DNA of 64,000 nucleotides, taken from contig NZ_JACGLS010000005.1 of NCBI RefSeq assembly GCF_014062345.1, positions 62,001-126,000 of the forward strand, written 5' to 3'. The position numbers and the translations under genes were made by a program. The DNA is from Tenacibaculum pelagium (lineage in GTDB: Bacteria; Bacteroidota; Bacteroidia; Flavobacteriales; Flavobacteriaceae). Every line of letters starts with the position of its first letter. Within the stretch, counting starts at the first letter, position 1. This document shows, piece by piece, positions 1 through 9,287 of this stretch. Below the pieces are notes generated by a model. It had not been told where the DNA came from, made no database searches, and saw only the letters and a program-made list of their open reading frames with translations.

Positions 1-1
1 A

Positions 2-190
2 TGGTTCAGTAACGGACAGGAGTTTAAAAGCTTTAATTACCAAAATGGGAGAGAAGAAGGAAATCAAAAAATGTGGCAACCTAATGGGAAGGTAAGAGCT
101 AATTATGTAACAAAAAACGGTCAACGTTTTGGATTAATTGGTTTAAAAAAATGTTATTCAGTAAATATTAAAAATGAAGAATTTAAGTAG
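2..190 (+). CDS. MORN-repeat / YwqK-family protein, 3' end only
   Basis: The window opens inside an open frame that runs without a stop to TAG at 188-190, giving 62 residues. The visible part has two MORN-like units, WFSNGQEFKSFNYQNGREEG and then MWQPNGKVRANYVTKNGQR, the pattern of the so-called toxin-antitoxin YwqK family (named by homology; most members are probably surface or structural proteins, not antitoxins). It overlaps the Sco1-like gene by 17 nt, so the two are translationally coupled. The start lies outside the window. Its biochemical role is unknown. Confidence 0.75.
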   Translation, partial: WFSNGQEFKSFNYQNGREEGNQKMWQPNGKVRANYVTKNGQRFGLIGLKKCYSVNIKNEEFK

Positions 191-827
191 AGTTTTAATT
201 TGTTTTTTGTTTGTTGTTTCTTCTTGTAAAAAAGGAAAAAAGGTAGATGAGATAAATACGTTACCTTTTTTTAATTCAGCAATTTTCACACCCGAGTGGA
301 TTGAAAAAGATTCACCAGTCTATAAGGGTATACATACTATTGCTGATTTTAGTTTAGTTAATCAAGATGGTAAAGAAGTAACAAAAAGCACATACAACAA
401 TAAGATTTATATAGCAGATTTCTTTTTTACAACTTGTCCAGGAATTTGCCCAATTCTTGAAAAAAACATGAATAAAATTCAAGAAAAATATAGAGAAGAT
501 GATGATATAATGTTGTTGTCTCATACAGTAATGCCGGTAAAAGATTCTGTTTCTGTATTAAAACAATATGCAATTGACAATGGAATTGATTCTAAAAAGT
601 GGAATCTAGTTACAGGCGATAAAAAACAAATCTATGATTTAGCGAGAAAATCATATTTTGCTGATGAAGACTTTATAAAAACTCAAGATGAAGATGCGTT
701 TATTCATACAGAAAATTTTGTGCTAATAGATAAAAAAGGAAGGATACGAGGAGTTTATAACGGAACTTTAGCCTTGGATACCGAAAGGTTAATCCGTCAT
801 ATTGAAATATTGAAAAGAGAAGGTTAG
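174..827 (+). CDS. SCO1/SenC family copper-binding lipoprotein
   Basis: A 217-residue thioredoxin-fold protein of the Sco1/PrrC family, which handles copper for cytochrome oxidase CuA assembly or acts as a thiol oxidoreductase outside the inner membrane. A lipobox (V-S-S-C, Cys18) follows a short hydrophobic signal, so it should be a lipoprotein. The copper-ligand pair CPGIC (Cys88, Cys92, CxxxC) and the downstream His178 in FIHTENF are all present, so the site is intact. The ATG at 174 lies inside the end of the preceding YwqK-like gene. The 3' end overlaps the convergent murB by 4 nt. Copper delivery is inferred from the family; the partner oxidase is not in the window. Confidence 0.9.
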   Translation: MKNLSRVLICFLFVVSSCKKGKKVDEINTLPFFNSAIFTPEWIEKDSPVYKGIHTIADFSLVNQDGKEVTKSTYNNKIYIADFFFTTCPGICPILEKNMNKIQEKYREDDDIMLLSHTVMPVKDSVSVLKQYAIDNGIDSKKWNLVTGDKKQIYDLARKSYFADEDFIKTQDEDAFIHTENFVLIDKKGRIRGVYNGTLALDTERLIRHIEILKREG

Positions 828-1834
828 ATTATTATATTTACTTCAATTTCTAACTCAATTGAGAATTTCTCTTTAATTGTTTTTTTAATGGTTTCTGCTA
901 GCTCATAAATCTCTTTACCACTGGCATTTCCATAGTTTACCAAAACAAGAGCTTGTTTTTCGTGTACACCATATTCACCAAAACGTTTTCCTTTAAATCC
1001 GCTTTGTTCTATTAGCCAACCAGCAGGAACTTTGATTTCCGTTTCTGAAATTATATAGCTGGGGATGTTAGGGAATTCTTTTTGAAGTTTATCAAAATGA
1101 GTTTTAGAAATTACAGGGTTTTTAAAAAAACTACCACTGTTACCAATTTCTTTCGGGTCTGGTAATTTAGATTGACGAATAGCAATTACAGCGTCAGAAA
1201 TATTTTTTAAAGTTGGATTTTCAATATTTTTTGAAGCTAGTTCATTTTCAATTGCCCCGTATGATGTATTAAGGTTATGCTCATTTTTCGTTAGTTGAAA
1301 ACTAACAGAAGTAATGATGTATTTTCCTTTTGCTTTATTTTTAAAAATTGAGTTTCGATAGCCAAATTCACATTCTTTATTAGAAAACTCAATAAGTTTA
1401 CCTGTTTCAATTTCAACAGCTTCTATTCGAGTAATAGTATCTTTAACTTCAACACCGTAAGCGCCAATATTCTGTATTGGACAGGTACCAACGTTTCCAG
1501 GAATTAAAGATAAGTTTTCAATTCCGCCATAATTTTGTGAAACACACCAAAGAACAAAATCATGCCAATTTTCACCAGCATTAACAGTTAAATAAATATC
1601 ATTATGATTTTCTCTATCAATAGAAATTCCCTTTAAATCTATATGAACAACTAATTTTTCAATGTCTTTAGTTAATAACATATTACTACCACCACTAATT
1701 AAAAAAATGTCTTGTTCTTTTTTTAAAAGTTGTTGTAAATTGTAAAGTGAATCAATAGAAACAAAACGTTTGGCATTTACATCAATCCCAAACGTGTTGT
1801 ATTCTTTTAAAGATATGTTTTCTTGAATATTCAA
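824..1834 (-). CDS. murB: UDP-N-acetylmuramate dehydrogenase MurB
   Basis: MurB reduces UDP-GlcNAc-enolpyruvate to UDP-MurNAc with NADPH and FAD, the second committed step of peptidoglycan synthesis, in the cytoplasm. The 336-residue protein has the FAD-binding segment LISGGSNMLL (about residues 45-54), PGNVGTCPIQNIGAYGVEV (112-130) and the catalytic-Ser motif GSFFKNP (Ser235), with the type I (E. coli-like) length. The only usable start is TTG at 1834, directly abutting the TAA of the aminotransferase gene (TAATTG); it gives the expected N-terminus ENISLKEYNTFGI, and a stop lies just upstream in frame. Translation is therefore probably coupled to the upstream gene. Confidence 0.95.
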   Translation of the reverse strand: MNIQENISLKEYNTFGIDVNAKRFVSIDSLYNLQQLLKKEQDIFLISGGSNMLLTKDIEKLVVHIDLKGISIDRENHNDIYLTVNAGENWHDFVLWCVSQNYGGIENLSLIPGNVGTCPIQNIGAYGVEVKDTITRIEAVEIETGKLIEFSNKECEFGYRNSIFKNKAKGKYIITSVSFQLTKNEHNLNTSYGAIENELASKNIENPTLKNISDAVIAIRQSKLPDPKEIGNSGSFFKNPVISKTHFDKLQKEFPNIPSYIISETEIKVPAGWLIEQSGFKGKRFGEYGVHEKQALVLVNYGNASGKEIYELAETIKKTIKEKFSIELEIEVNIII

Positions 1835-3025
1835 TTAACTATTATATTTTTCTAAAGCAATTTTTAATATTTCTACACAACGTTTTAAATCTGTTTTGTT
1901 TAATACGTATGCAATACGAACTTGGTTTTTTCCTTCACCTTCAGTAGAGTAAAATCCGCCAGCAGGAGCAACCATTACAGTTTCGTTATTATGATTAAAT
2001 TTTTCTAAAATCCACTGAGCAAAATCATCTGAGTTTTTAACAGGAAGTTCAGCGATACAATAAAAAGCACCTTTAGGGTTTGCTACTTTTACACCATCAA
2101 TTTTTTGTAATTCAGCAATTAAAGTATCTCTTCTTTCTTGATATTCTTCAATAACTTCATCAAAATAACTTTGCGGAGTATCTAAAGCAGCTTCACTAGC
2201 CAACAAAGCATAAGTTGGTGGACTTAAACGTGCTTGAGCAAATTTAATAGCTGTATTAATAAAATCTTCATTTTTAGAAACGATACACCCAATTCTAGCA
2301 CCGCACATACTGTAACGTTTAGAAACTGAATCAATCATAATTGCATTTTGCTCTAATCCACCAAGAGCCATTACCGAATTATGTTTTTCTCCATCGTAAG
2401 TAAACTCACGATATACTTCATCAGCAATTAAAAATAGATCATGCTTTAAAACAACTTGCTTTAATTTTTCAATTTCAGCTTCACTATATAAATACCCTGT
2501 TGGATTTCCAGGGTTACAAATTAAAATTGCTTTTGTTTTTGAAGTAATTAATTTTTCAAAATCTTCAATAGCAGGTAAGGCAAAGTTGTCTTCAATTTTT
2601 GAAATAACAGGAACAACTTTTACTCCTGATGCAGTTGAAAATCCATTGTAGTTAGCATAAAAAGGTTCTGGAATAATAATTTCATCACCAGGGTCTGTAA
2701 TACTACCAATAGTGAATAATAAAGCTTCAGAACCACCAGTAGTAGCAATAATATTATTGGCAGCTACATGAATATCGTTTTTAGCATAATAATTTGCTAA
2801 CTTAGTTCTGTATTCCTCAGAACCTTCAGAGCGGGCGTATGATAAAACCTGAATAGCATTATTTTTTACAGCGTCTAAAGCTATTTGAGGAGTTTTAATA
2901 TCTGGTTGACCAATATTTAAATGAAAAACTTTTGTTCCGTTTTTTTTAGCAGCCTCAGCAAAAGGTACCAACTTTCTAATTGGCGATTGAGGCATTGAAT
3001 TTCCTTTCTGAGAAATAGAAGGCAT
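1835..3025 (-). CDS. Class I/II PLP-dependent aminotransferase
   Basis: A fold-type I aminotransferase of the aspartate/aromatic family (AspC-like subgroup Iγ), 396 residues from the preferred ATG at 3025. It contains NPGNPTG, which binds the cofactor, the DEVYREF aspartate motif, and the PLP-lysine segment SVSKRYSMCGARIG, so all key residues are present. A TTG-initiated extension to 3064 (13 more residues) is possible but adds no recognisable sequence. It is upstream of murB with zero spacing, so the two share a transcript. The exact amino donor and acceptor cannot be told from sequence. Confidence 0.88.
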   Translation of the reverse strand: MPSISQKGNSMPQSPIRKLVPFAEAAKKNGTKVFHLNIGQPDIKTPQIALDAVKNNAIQVLSYARSEGSEEYRTKLANYYAKNDIHVAANNIIATTGGSEALLFTIGSITDPGDEIIIPEPFYANYNGFSTASGVKVVPVISKIEDNFALPAIEDFEKLITSKTKAILICNPGNPTGYLYSEAEIEKLKQVVLKHDLFLIADEVYREFTYDGEKHNSVMALGGLEQNAIMIDSVSKRYSMCGARIGCIVSKNEDFINTAIKFAQARLSPPTYALLASEAALDTPQSYFDEVIEEYQERRDTLIAELQKIDGVKVANPKGAFYCIAELPVKNSDDFAQWILEKFNHNNETVMVAPAGGFYSTEGEGKNQVRIAYVLNKTDLKRCVEILKIALEKYNS

Positions 3026-3182
3026 AGTGTGTAATTTATAGTTGTTTGATGTGCAAATTTGCAAAATTTATTCGATAAACATACATCTTAGATATAAAAA
3101 ATAAAAGGTTAAAGATTTATTAAAAAAAATAAAAAATAGAAATAACTGCGTATATTGATATATAACTTAAAATCATTCCCTT

Positions 3183-4511
3183 TTGATAAGACAATTACTT
3201 AATATAGTTATATTCTTTTTTTGCCTTTCTTCTTTTTCACAAAAGAATTTTCAGTTTTTTGGAAGTAATAAAGATAAGCAAGAAATATCTTTTAAATTAA
3301 TTAATAATTTAATTGTTATTCCTCTAGAAATAAACGGACATAAATTGTCTTTTATTTTAGATACAGGTGTAAATAAAACAATTTTATTCAATCTTACGAA
3401 AAATGATAGTATAGGTTTGAATAATGTAAAAAAGGTTTTTATAAGGGGGTTAGGTGATGGAGAACCTATAGAAGCATTACTTTCAAAAAAGAATAGGTTT
3501 AGAGTTAAAAATATATTTAGTCAAAATCAAGATTTGTATGTTATATTAAGAGATGCTTTTAATCTATCTGCTAAAATGGGTACTACGATTCATGGTATTA
3601 TAGGTTATGATTTATTAAAAGATGTAATTGTTAGAATAAACTATAGTTCAAAACGAATTGTATTTTATAATCCCCAAAAGTATAAAGCATCAAAGTGTAG
3701 AAAATGCGTAACACTTCCTTTACAATTTTATAGAAACAAGCCATATATTGATGTTAAAGCTAGAATAGATACAGTTAATAGTATAGAAACTCCTGTAAAA
3801 TTATTAATAGATACTGGTGGGAGTGATGCAATGTGGTTATTTGAAGATACTAAAGAGGTTATAAAAACACCTATAAAGCATTTTAAAGATATTTTAGGAG
3901 AAGGTATTAGTGGAACTATTTATGGAAATAGGAGTAAAATACCGAATGTTTCGTTAGGTAATTATATTATTGAAGAACCTACAGTATCATTTTTAGATTC
4001 TACTTCAACTTTTAATGCTCGTAAATTTAAAGAAAGAAATGGTAGTATTGGAGGTAATATTTTAAAACGATTTAAGGTTTTGATAGATTATCCTAATAAG
4101 AAGATAACTTTAAAGAAAAACGCATCTTTAAAAGAAGGTTTTTATTACAATATGAGTGGGTTAAATTTAGTTTATGATGGTCAAGAACTAGTTAGAGGAA
4201 ATGCAACTACAAATTTTTTTGATGATAGTAATCAAAATAAAAATAATACAATCTCATTTGTTAATACTTATTATTATATTTTTAAGCCTAAATATAAAGT
4301 TGAGAATATAGTAACTGGATCACCTGCAGATAAAGCAGGAATGTTAAGAGGAGATTTTATAAAAAGTATAAATGGTAAGCCTGCTTATGAATATGATTTA
4401 AGTGAAATTATGAATCTATTTCAAACGAAACCTAATAGGAAAATTAGAATGAAAGTAAAAAGAGGAGTAACAGATTTGAAGTTCGAATTTAGATTAGAAA
4501 AAAGAATATAA
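3183..4511 (+). CDS. Retropepsin-like aspartyl protease with C-terminal PDZ domain
   Basis: A 442-residue exported protein. A hydrophobic signal peptide (about residues 4-18, ending SSFSQ) precedes two aspartic-protease half-domains, each with a catalytic DTG: FILDTGVNKT (Asp60) and LLIDTGGSDA (Asp210). Two DTG sites in one chain suggest a pseudo-dimeric single-chain enzyme. A PDZ domain follows near residues 370-435 (SPADKAGMLRGDFIKSING). It likely cleaves peptides in the periplasm or at the surface; the substrate is unknown. The start is TTG at 3183: a stop lies five codons upstream in frame, no ATG precedes the signal peptide, and later starts would lose it. Monocistronic, ending at a bidirectional terminator. 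Confidence 0.85.
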   Translation: MIRQLLNIVIFFFCLSSFSQKNFQFFGSNKDKQEISFKLINNLIVIPLEINGHKLSFILDTGVNKTILFNLTKNDSIGLNNVKKVFIRGLGDGEPIEALLSKKNRFRVKNIFSQNQDLYVILRDAFNLSAKMGTTIHGIIGYDLLKDVIVRINYSSKRIVFYNPQKYKASKCRKCVTLPLQFYRNKPYIDVKARIDTVNSIETPVKLLIDTGGSDAMWLFEDTKEVIKTPIKHFKDILGEGISGTIYGNRSKIPNVSLGNYIIEEPTVSFLDSTSTFNARKFKERNGSIGGNILKRFKVLIDYPNKKITLKKNASLKEGFYYNMSGLNLVYDGQELVRGNATTNFFDDSNQNKNNTISFVNTYYYIFKPKYKVENIVTGSPADKAGMLRGDFIKSINGKPAYEYDLSEIMNLFQTKPNRKIRMKVKRGVTDLKFEFRLEKRI

Positions 4512-4512
4512 T

Positions 4513-4547
4513 AAAAAAAGCCACAAATTTAATTTGTGGCTTTTTTT
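4513..4547. terminator. Bidirectional rho-independent terminator
   Basis: A-tract, 9-bp stem GCCACAAAT/ATTTGTGGC with a 3-nt loop, then T-tract. It lies between the convergent aspartyl protease and DUF1573 genes and can serve both strands. Confidence 0.85.
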
Positions 4548-4565
4548 ATTATTTATATAGAATGA

Positions 4566-4973
4566 TTATTCACTATCACTCATCATAGTTTTTTCTTTAA
4601 CAGGAACTGCTTTTTTAGAAATAAATCCTTTTATTTTTAGCATAGTTCTAGATTTTTTAGCATTAGATATTACTGTAATTGCTTTAGAAAATCCTCCAGG
4701 TCTTTTCGTATCGTAAGAAACCTCTATTTGACCTTTTTGTCCAGGCATAATTGGCGCTTCTGGTTTCTTAGGTACAGTACATCCACATGTAGATTTGATA
4801 TCTTTAATAATTAAAGGAGCATCACCCACATTTGTAAATTCAAAAGTACGTTTTCCTTCAGATCCTAAAGCTACTTTTCCGTAATCGATAGTTTCTGTTT
4901 CGAATTTAAATTCTTGAGCGCTTACTGTTAATGTAATAAAACAAACAGCGATAAATGATAAAATTGTTTTCAT
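4566..4973 (-). CDS. DUF1573 domain-containing exported protein
   Basis: A 135-residue protein with a clear signal peptide (residues 1-19, ending TVSAQ) and a single DUF1573 Ig-like domain (PF07610). The family signature includes FEFTNVGDAPLIIKDI and the cysteine pair STCGCTVP. The domain occurs in many Bacteroidota periplasmic or surface proteins; no activity is established. The C-terminus is a short lysine-rich tail. It stands alone between a terminator and valS. A TAAATTTG promoter element lies about 36 nt upstream. Confidence 0.88.
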   Translation of the reverse strand: MKTILSFIAVCFITLTVSAQEFKFETETIDYGKVALGSEGKRTFEFTNVGDAPLIIKDIKSTCGCTVPKKPEAPIMPGQKGQIEVSYDTKRPGGFSKAITVISNAKKSRTMLKIKGFISKKAVPVKEKTMMSDSE

Positions 4974-5008
4974 AATTGATAAAATTAATTTAGGGGTTTA
5001 ATCCGATA

Positions 5009-5016
5009 CAAATTTA
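5009..5016 (-). promoter_or_regulatory. Bacteroidota -7 element for the DUF1573 gene
   Basis: Reads TAAATTTG on the minus strand, matching the consensus TAnnTTTG, 36-43 nt upstream of the DUF1573 start. No clear TTG -33 element was found at the usual spacing. Confidence 0.5.
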
Positions 5017-5077
5017 GTATTATTTTTTTAGTACTAAAAAAACCAACATCTTATTTTCTGTACACCAGAGATAGTTG

Positions 5078-5085
5078 TATTTTTG
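5078..5085 (+). promoter_or_regulatory. Bacteroidota -7 element for valS
   Basis: TATTTTTG on the plus strand, matching TAnnTTTG, about 75 nt upstream of the valS ATG. The -33 region is only T-rich, so this is a moderate prediction. Confidence 0.45.
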
Positions 5086-5159
5086 CTTTTTCAATTTCAA
5101 AAATAATGCCAAAGTTAAATATTGTTAATACACTTAGGTTATAAAGATACATAAAGCAT

Positions 5160-7790
5160 ATGAATATTCCATCAAAATACGATTCTAAAGAAGTAGAGGG
5201 TAAATGGTACGACTACTGGATGAAACATAATTATTTTCATTCAGAAGTAGATGATCGTGAACCATATACAATTGTAATACCTCCTCCAAACGTTACAGGA
5301 GTATTACATATGGGGCATATGCTAAATAATACGATTCAAGATGTGTTGATTCGTCGTGCGCGTTTACAAGGTAAAAATGCTTGTTGGGTTCCTGGAACTG
5401 ACCATGCATCTATTGCTACAGAAGCAAAGGTTGTTGCAAAACTAAAAGAGCAAGGAATTGATAAAAACGATTTAACTCGTGAAGAATTTTTAGCGCATGC
5501 TTGGGAATGGAAACATGAATATGGTGGAATTATTTTAGAACAATTAAAAAAGTTAGGAGCTTCATGTGATTGGGAGCGTACTGCTTTTACAATGGACCCT
5601 GCTTTATCGGAATCAGTAATAAAAGTTTTTGTTGATTTATATAATAAAGGATTAATTTATCGTGGTTACCGCATGGTAAACTGGGATCCTGAAGCAAAAA
5701 CGACCCTTTCCGATGAAGAAGTTATTCATATTGAAAAACAAGGAAACCTTTATTATTTAGAATATCAAATTGAAGGGTCAGAAGATAAATTAACAATTGC
5801 AACTACTCGTCCAGAAACTATTTTTGGAGATACAGCAATTTGTATCAACCCAAATGATGAGCGTTTTACACATTTAAAAGGTAAAAAAGCAATTGTTCCG
5901 CTTTGTGGAAGAGTTATTCCTATTATTGAAGATGAATATGTTGATGTTGAATTCGGTACAGGATGTTTAAAAGTAACTCCTGCGCACGATGAAAACGATA
6001 AAGTTTTAGGAGACAAGCACAAGTTAGAAGTAATCGATATTTTTAACGACGATGCTTCTTTAAACTCTTTCGGATTACATCACGAAGGTAAAGATCGTTT
6101 TGTTGCACGTAAAGAAGTTATAAAAGAATTAGAAGAAAAAGGAATTTTAGTTAAAACTGAAGTTCATACAAATAAAGTAGGCACATCAGAAAGAACAAAA
6201 GCAGTTATTGAACCAAGATTGTCTGATCAATGGTTCTTAAAAATGGAAGATTTAGTTAAACCTGCAATCGAAGCAGTTTTAGGTGATGATACCGATATTA
6301 CTTTATATCCAAAGAAATTTGAGAATACATACCGTCATTGGATGGAAAACATTCGTGATTGGAATATTTCTCGTCAATTATGGTGGGGACAACAAATTCC
6401 TGCGTATTTCTACGGAGATGGAAAAGAAGATTTTGTTGTAGCTGAGAGCAAAGAAGAAGCTTTAGCTTTAGCAAAAGAGAAGAATCCATCTATTACAATG
6501 GAAACTCTAAGACAAGACGAAGATGCTTTAGATACTTGGTTTTCTTCTTGGTTATGGCCAATGTCTGTTTTCGATGGAATTCGTAATCCAGAGAACGAAG
6601 AAATTAAATATTACTATCCAACAAACGATTTAGTAACAGGTCCAGATATTTTATTTTTCTGGGTTGCTCGTATGATTATTGCTGGGTATGAGTATAAAGA
6701 TGAAAAGCCTTTTGAGAATGTTTACTTAACAGGATTAGTACGTGATAAGCAAAGACGTAAAATGTCTAAATCATTAGGGAATTCACCAGATGCTTTAAAA
6801 TTAATCGAAGATTATGGAGCGGACGGAGTTCGTGTTGGACTGTTATTAAGTTCTGCTGCTGGTAATGATTTAATGTTCGATGAAGATTTATGTCAACAAG
6901 GAAAAGGTTTTGCAAACAAAATATGGAACGCTTTCCGTTTAGTAAAAGGTTGGGAAGTTGATGCTAGTTTAGAACAACCAGAATCGGCTAAAATCGGATT
7001 ACAATGGTATGAGGCTAAGTTCCAAACTGTATTAGCTGAAATTGAAGATCATTTTTCTAAATATCGTTTATCTGATGCTTTAATGGCAATCTATAAATTA
7101 ATTATGGATGATTTTTCTTCTTGGTTATTAGAAACGGTAAAGCCAGGATACCAACAACCAATCGATAAAAAAACGTTTGATGCTGTAATTTCAATTTTTG
7201 AAGATAATTTAAAAATATTACATCCGTTTATGCCTTTTCTATCAGAAGAAGTTTGGCAGCATATTACTGAGAGAACTCCGGAAGAAGCTTTAATTATAGC
7301 AAAATATCCAAAAGTTAAAAAGGTAGATACTGCGATTATCAATCAATTTGACTTTGCTACAAATGTAGTTTCAGGAATTAGAACAATTAGAAAGGATAAA
7401 AATATTTCATTTAAAGATGCAGTTGAGTTGTCAGTTGTAAATAATGAAAATTTCACTAAAGATTTTGATGTTGTTGTTAAGAAACTAACAAATGCATCAG
7501 TAATCAATTATGTTTTAGATAAAGTTGATGGCGCTTCATTTAGAGTGAAATCTAACGAATATTTTATCCCTGTAGCTGAAGAAAATATTGATATTGAAGC
7601 TGAGACGGAAAAATTAAATGCAGAATTAAAAAGAGCAGAAGGTTTCTTATTCGGAATTCAAAAGAAGTTATCTAATGAGCGTTTTGTAAGTAATGCGCCA
7701 GAGCAAGTAATTACTTTAGAGCGTAAAAAGGAATCAGATACTTTAGCGAAGATTGAAACTATAAAATCGAGTTTAGCTTCTTTAAAATAG
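5160..7790 (+). CDS. valS: Valyl-tRNA synthetase
   Basis: A class Ia aminoacyl-tRNA synthetase that charges tRNA-Val, with an editing domain that removes mischarged threonine. The 876-residue length is normal. The ATP-binding motif HMGH (residues 50-53, in [13 protein letters not shown]) and KMSKS (534-538) are intact. The CP1 editing domain lies between them, the anticodon-binding helical domain covers about 630-790, and a C-terminal coiled-coil arm follows ([20 protein letters not shown]), as in other ValRS. It is monocistronic, with a TAnnTTTG element upstream and a terminator downstream. Confidence 0.98.
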   Translation: MNIPSKYDSKEVEGKWYDYWMKHNYFHSEVDDREPYTIVIPPPNVTGVLHMGHMLNNTIQDVLIRRARLQGKNACWVPGTDHASIATEAKVVAKLKEQGIDKNDLTREEFLAHAWEWKHEYGGIILEQLKKLGASCDWERTAFTMDPALSESVIKVFVDLYNKGLIYRGYRMVNWDPEAKTTLSDEEVIHIEKQGNLYYLEYQIEGSEDKLTIATTRPETIFGDTAICINPNDERFTHLKGKKAIVPLCGRVIPIIEDEYVDVEFGTGCLKVTPAHDENDKVLGDKHKLEVIDIFNDDASLNSFGLHHEGKDRFVARKEVIKELEEKGILVKTEVHTNKVGTSERTKAVIEPRLSDQWFLKMEDLVKPAIEAVLGDDTDITLYPKKFENTYRHWMENIRDWNISRQLWWGQQIPAYFYGDGKEDFVVAESKEEALALAKEKNPSITMETLRQDEDALDTWFSSWLWPMSVFDGIRNPENEEIKYYYPTNDLVTGPDILFFWVARMIIAGYEYKDEKPFENVYLTGLVRDKQRRKMSKSLGNSPDALKLIEDYGADGVRVGLLLSSAAGNDLMFDEDLCQQGKGFANKIWNAFRLVKGWEVDASLEQPESAKIGLQWYEAKFQTVLAEIEDHFSKYRLSDALMAIYKLIMDDFSSWLLETVKPGYQQPIDKKTFDAVISIFEDNLKILHPFMPFLSEEVWQHITERTPEEALIIAKYPKVKKVDTAIINQFDFATNVVSGIRTIRKDKNISFKDAVELSVVNNENFTKDFDVVVKKLTNASVINYVLDKVDGASFRVKSNEYFIPVAEENIDIEAETEKLNAELKRAEGFLFGIQKKLSNERFVSNAPEQVITLERKKESDTLAKIETIKSSLASLK

Positions 7791-7808
7791 AGTAAAATGA
7801 AATCTATA

Positions 7809-7843
7809 AAAAAACCACTGAAGTAATTCAGCGGTTTTTTTAT
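7809..7843. terminator. Bidirectional terminator after valS
   Basis: AACCACTGAA/TTCAGCGGTT stem (one mismatch on plus, a G·U wobble on minus) around a GTAA loop, flanked by A- and T-tracts. It lies between convergent valS and the DUF2807 gene. Confidence 0.8.
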
Positions 7844-7859
7844 GCTCTTCAAATAAGAA

Positions 7860-8588
7860 TTAATTTCTATCAATTACATCTCCAGATCCAATAGAATTAG
7901 TGTCAATGTGTTTTGGATTTCCTTTGTAATAAACACTTCCAGAACCAACAACACTGGCTTTAATTTTTGTACTAACCGATGTTTGTACACTTCCAGAACC
8001 AGCAATACTAGCTTTTAACGAGTTCGCATCTAAATCGTACGCTTTAATACTTCCTGATCCAGCTAAAGAACATTTAAAATTATCCGTTTTTCCTTTTAAT
8101 TTAATGTTCCCAGATCCACCGATAGAGGCTTTTACAGTATTCGCATCAATATTGGCAATAATATTACCCGAACCACCAATACTAAAAGCAGCACTGTCAG
8201 CTTTGATACGTTTTTTTACAGTAACATTTCCTGAACCACCTAAAGAAATAGCTTCGATTTCTTCAAAAGGAATTGTAACAGTTATTTTTCTTGTAGTACG
8301 AATATTAGTATTCTCTTTAAATTGAACTTTTAGTTTTCCATTTCTTACTTCAGTTTCTATATAAGTAATTAAATTTTCTTCACCTTCGATTGTAATTTTA
8401 CCTTCTTTACCATCAATTAGATTTACATCGAAAGATCCGCCAACGCTTACCTTGTCGAAAGAATCAATAGATCTAGTTTTTGTAATCACATTTCCATTAC
8501 CTTTTACTTTTTTCGAGCTCCACCAGCTTTGTGCGTTTATGGTAACTGAAAGTAAAACTACTATAGTTGTAATAAGTTGTTTTTTCAT
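7860..8588 (-). CDS. Head GIN (DUF2807) domain exported protein
   Basis: A 242-residue exported protein: a signal peptide (residues 1-19, ending TINAQ), then the DUF2807 head GIN domain, a beta-helical fold annotated as a putative autotransporter adhesin. The repeating rungs are visible as SVGGSFDV, SLGGSGNV, SIGGSGNI, SLAGSGSI, SIAGSGSV and SVVGSGSV, about 18-20 residues apart, as in beta-solenoids. It is probably periplasmic or on the cell surface. The adhesin name rests on weak homology and should not be taken as a function. No operon partner. Confidence 0.88.
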   Translation of the reverse strand: MKKQLITTIVVLLSVTINAQSWWSSKKVKGNGNVITKTRSIDSFDKVSVGGSFDVNLIDGKEGKITIEGEENLITYIETEVRNGKLKVQFKENTNIRTTRKITVTIPFEEIEAISLGGSGNVTVKKRIKADSAAFSIGGSGNIIANIDANTVKASIGGSGNIKLKGKTDNFKCSLAGSGSIKAYDLDANSLKASIAGSGSVQTSVSTKIKASVVGSGSVYYKGNPKHIDTNSIGSGDVIDRN

Positions 8589-8633
8589 TTTTTTCTATTT
8601 TAGAGTTATAATTAGTTATATTTAAGCCTCCTT

Positions 8634-9287
8634 ATGATTAAAAAGATTAATTTTTATAGTATAGCTTATTTTGTGGCTTGTTTAGTGTCTTTATTTTTTA
8701 TTGACGTTAATGCTTCTATTACTGAAATGATAGTTAAAATATCTGCATTGATATTTTTATCATTTTTATATTTAAGTTCAACTAAAACAATAAATTATTT
8801 TTATTTATTCGTTTTAATGAATTCTATAGCGTCAGATACTTTTTTAATTTTTGATGATGATTTTTTAATGCTTGGAACAATATTGTTATTAGCTAATAGA
8901 ATTTTATATATAATTATATCAAGAAGAGCTTTATCTGATATAAATCCTAAAAACTCATTATCTTATTTACTGCCTAGTTTACTCTTGTTTGTAATTATTT
9001 ATGAGCTTTTAAAGCCTTATTTACAACAAATATCATTATCCTTTTTATTAATTGGTATTTCTTCTGCTATTGTAATTGGTTTATCTTTTATGAATTACAT
9101 GAATAATATGAATGAAAAGAATAAACTTTTTTTCTTTGGAATGTTACTAATTGTTACAGCTGATGTTTTAATCGCTATTAATAAATTTTTAGATTATCAT
9201 TTAGCTTACGTTATTATATATACATCGATGTATTATGTTGCTCGCTATTTCATTTGTCAATCTATGATTGAAGAAACTAATCGTTAA
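8634..9287 (+). CDS. YhhN/TMEM86-like membrane protein (lysoplasmalogenase family)
   Basis: A 217-residue integral membrane protein with about seven or eight hydrophobic segments. The arrangement and the acidic sites in helices (MNSIASDTFLIF and IVTADVLIAINKF, each placing an Asp in the membrane) match the YhhN family (PF07947), which includes the mammalian lysoplasmalogenase TMEM86B. The sequence is divergent, so the family call is moderate and the enzymatic activity is only an inference. It is divergent from the DUF2807 gene and overlaps the end of the convergent 357-residue protein gene by 11 nt. Confidence 0.65.
   Translation: MIKKINFYSIAYFVACLVSLFFIDVNASITEMIVKISALIFLSFLYLSSTKTINYFYLFVLMNSIASDTFLIFDDDFLMLGTILLLANRILYIIISRRALSDINPKNSLSYLLPSLLLFVIIYELLKPYLQQISLSFLLIGISSAIVIGLSFMNYMNNMNEKNKLFFFGMLLIVTADVLIAINKFLDYHLAYVIIYTSMYYVARYFICQSMIEETNR

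Noticed and set aside
3026..3064. TTG-initiated N-terminal extension of the aminotransferase
   Set aside because: An ATG at 3025 gives a normal family N-terminus; the extension has no conserved sequence.
8104..8325. ORF opposite the DUF2807 gene
   Set aside because: Proline/isoleucine-rich product created by the repeats of the real gene on the other strand.
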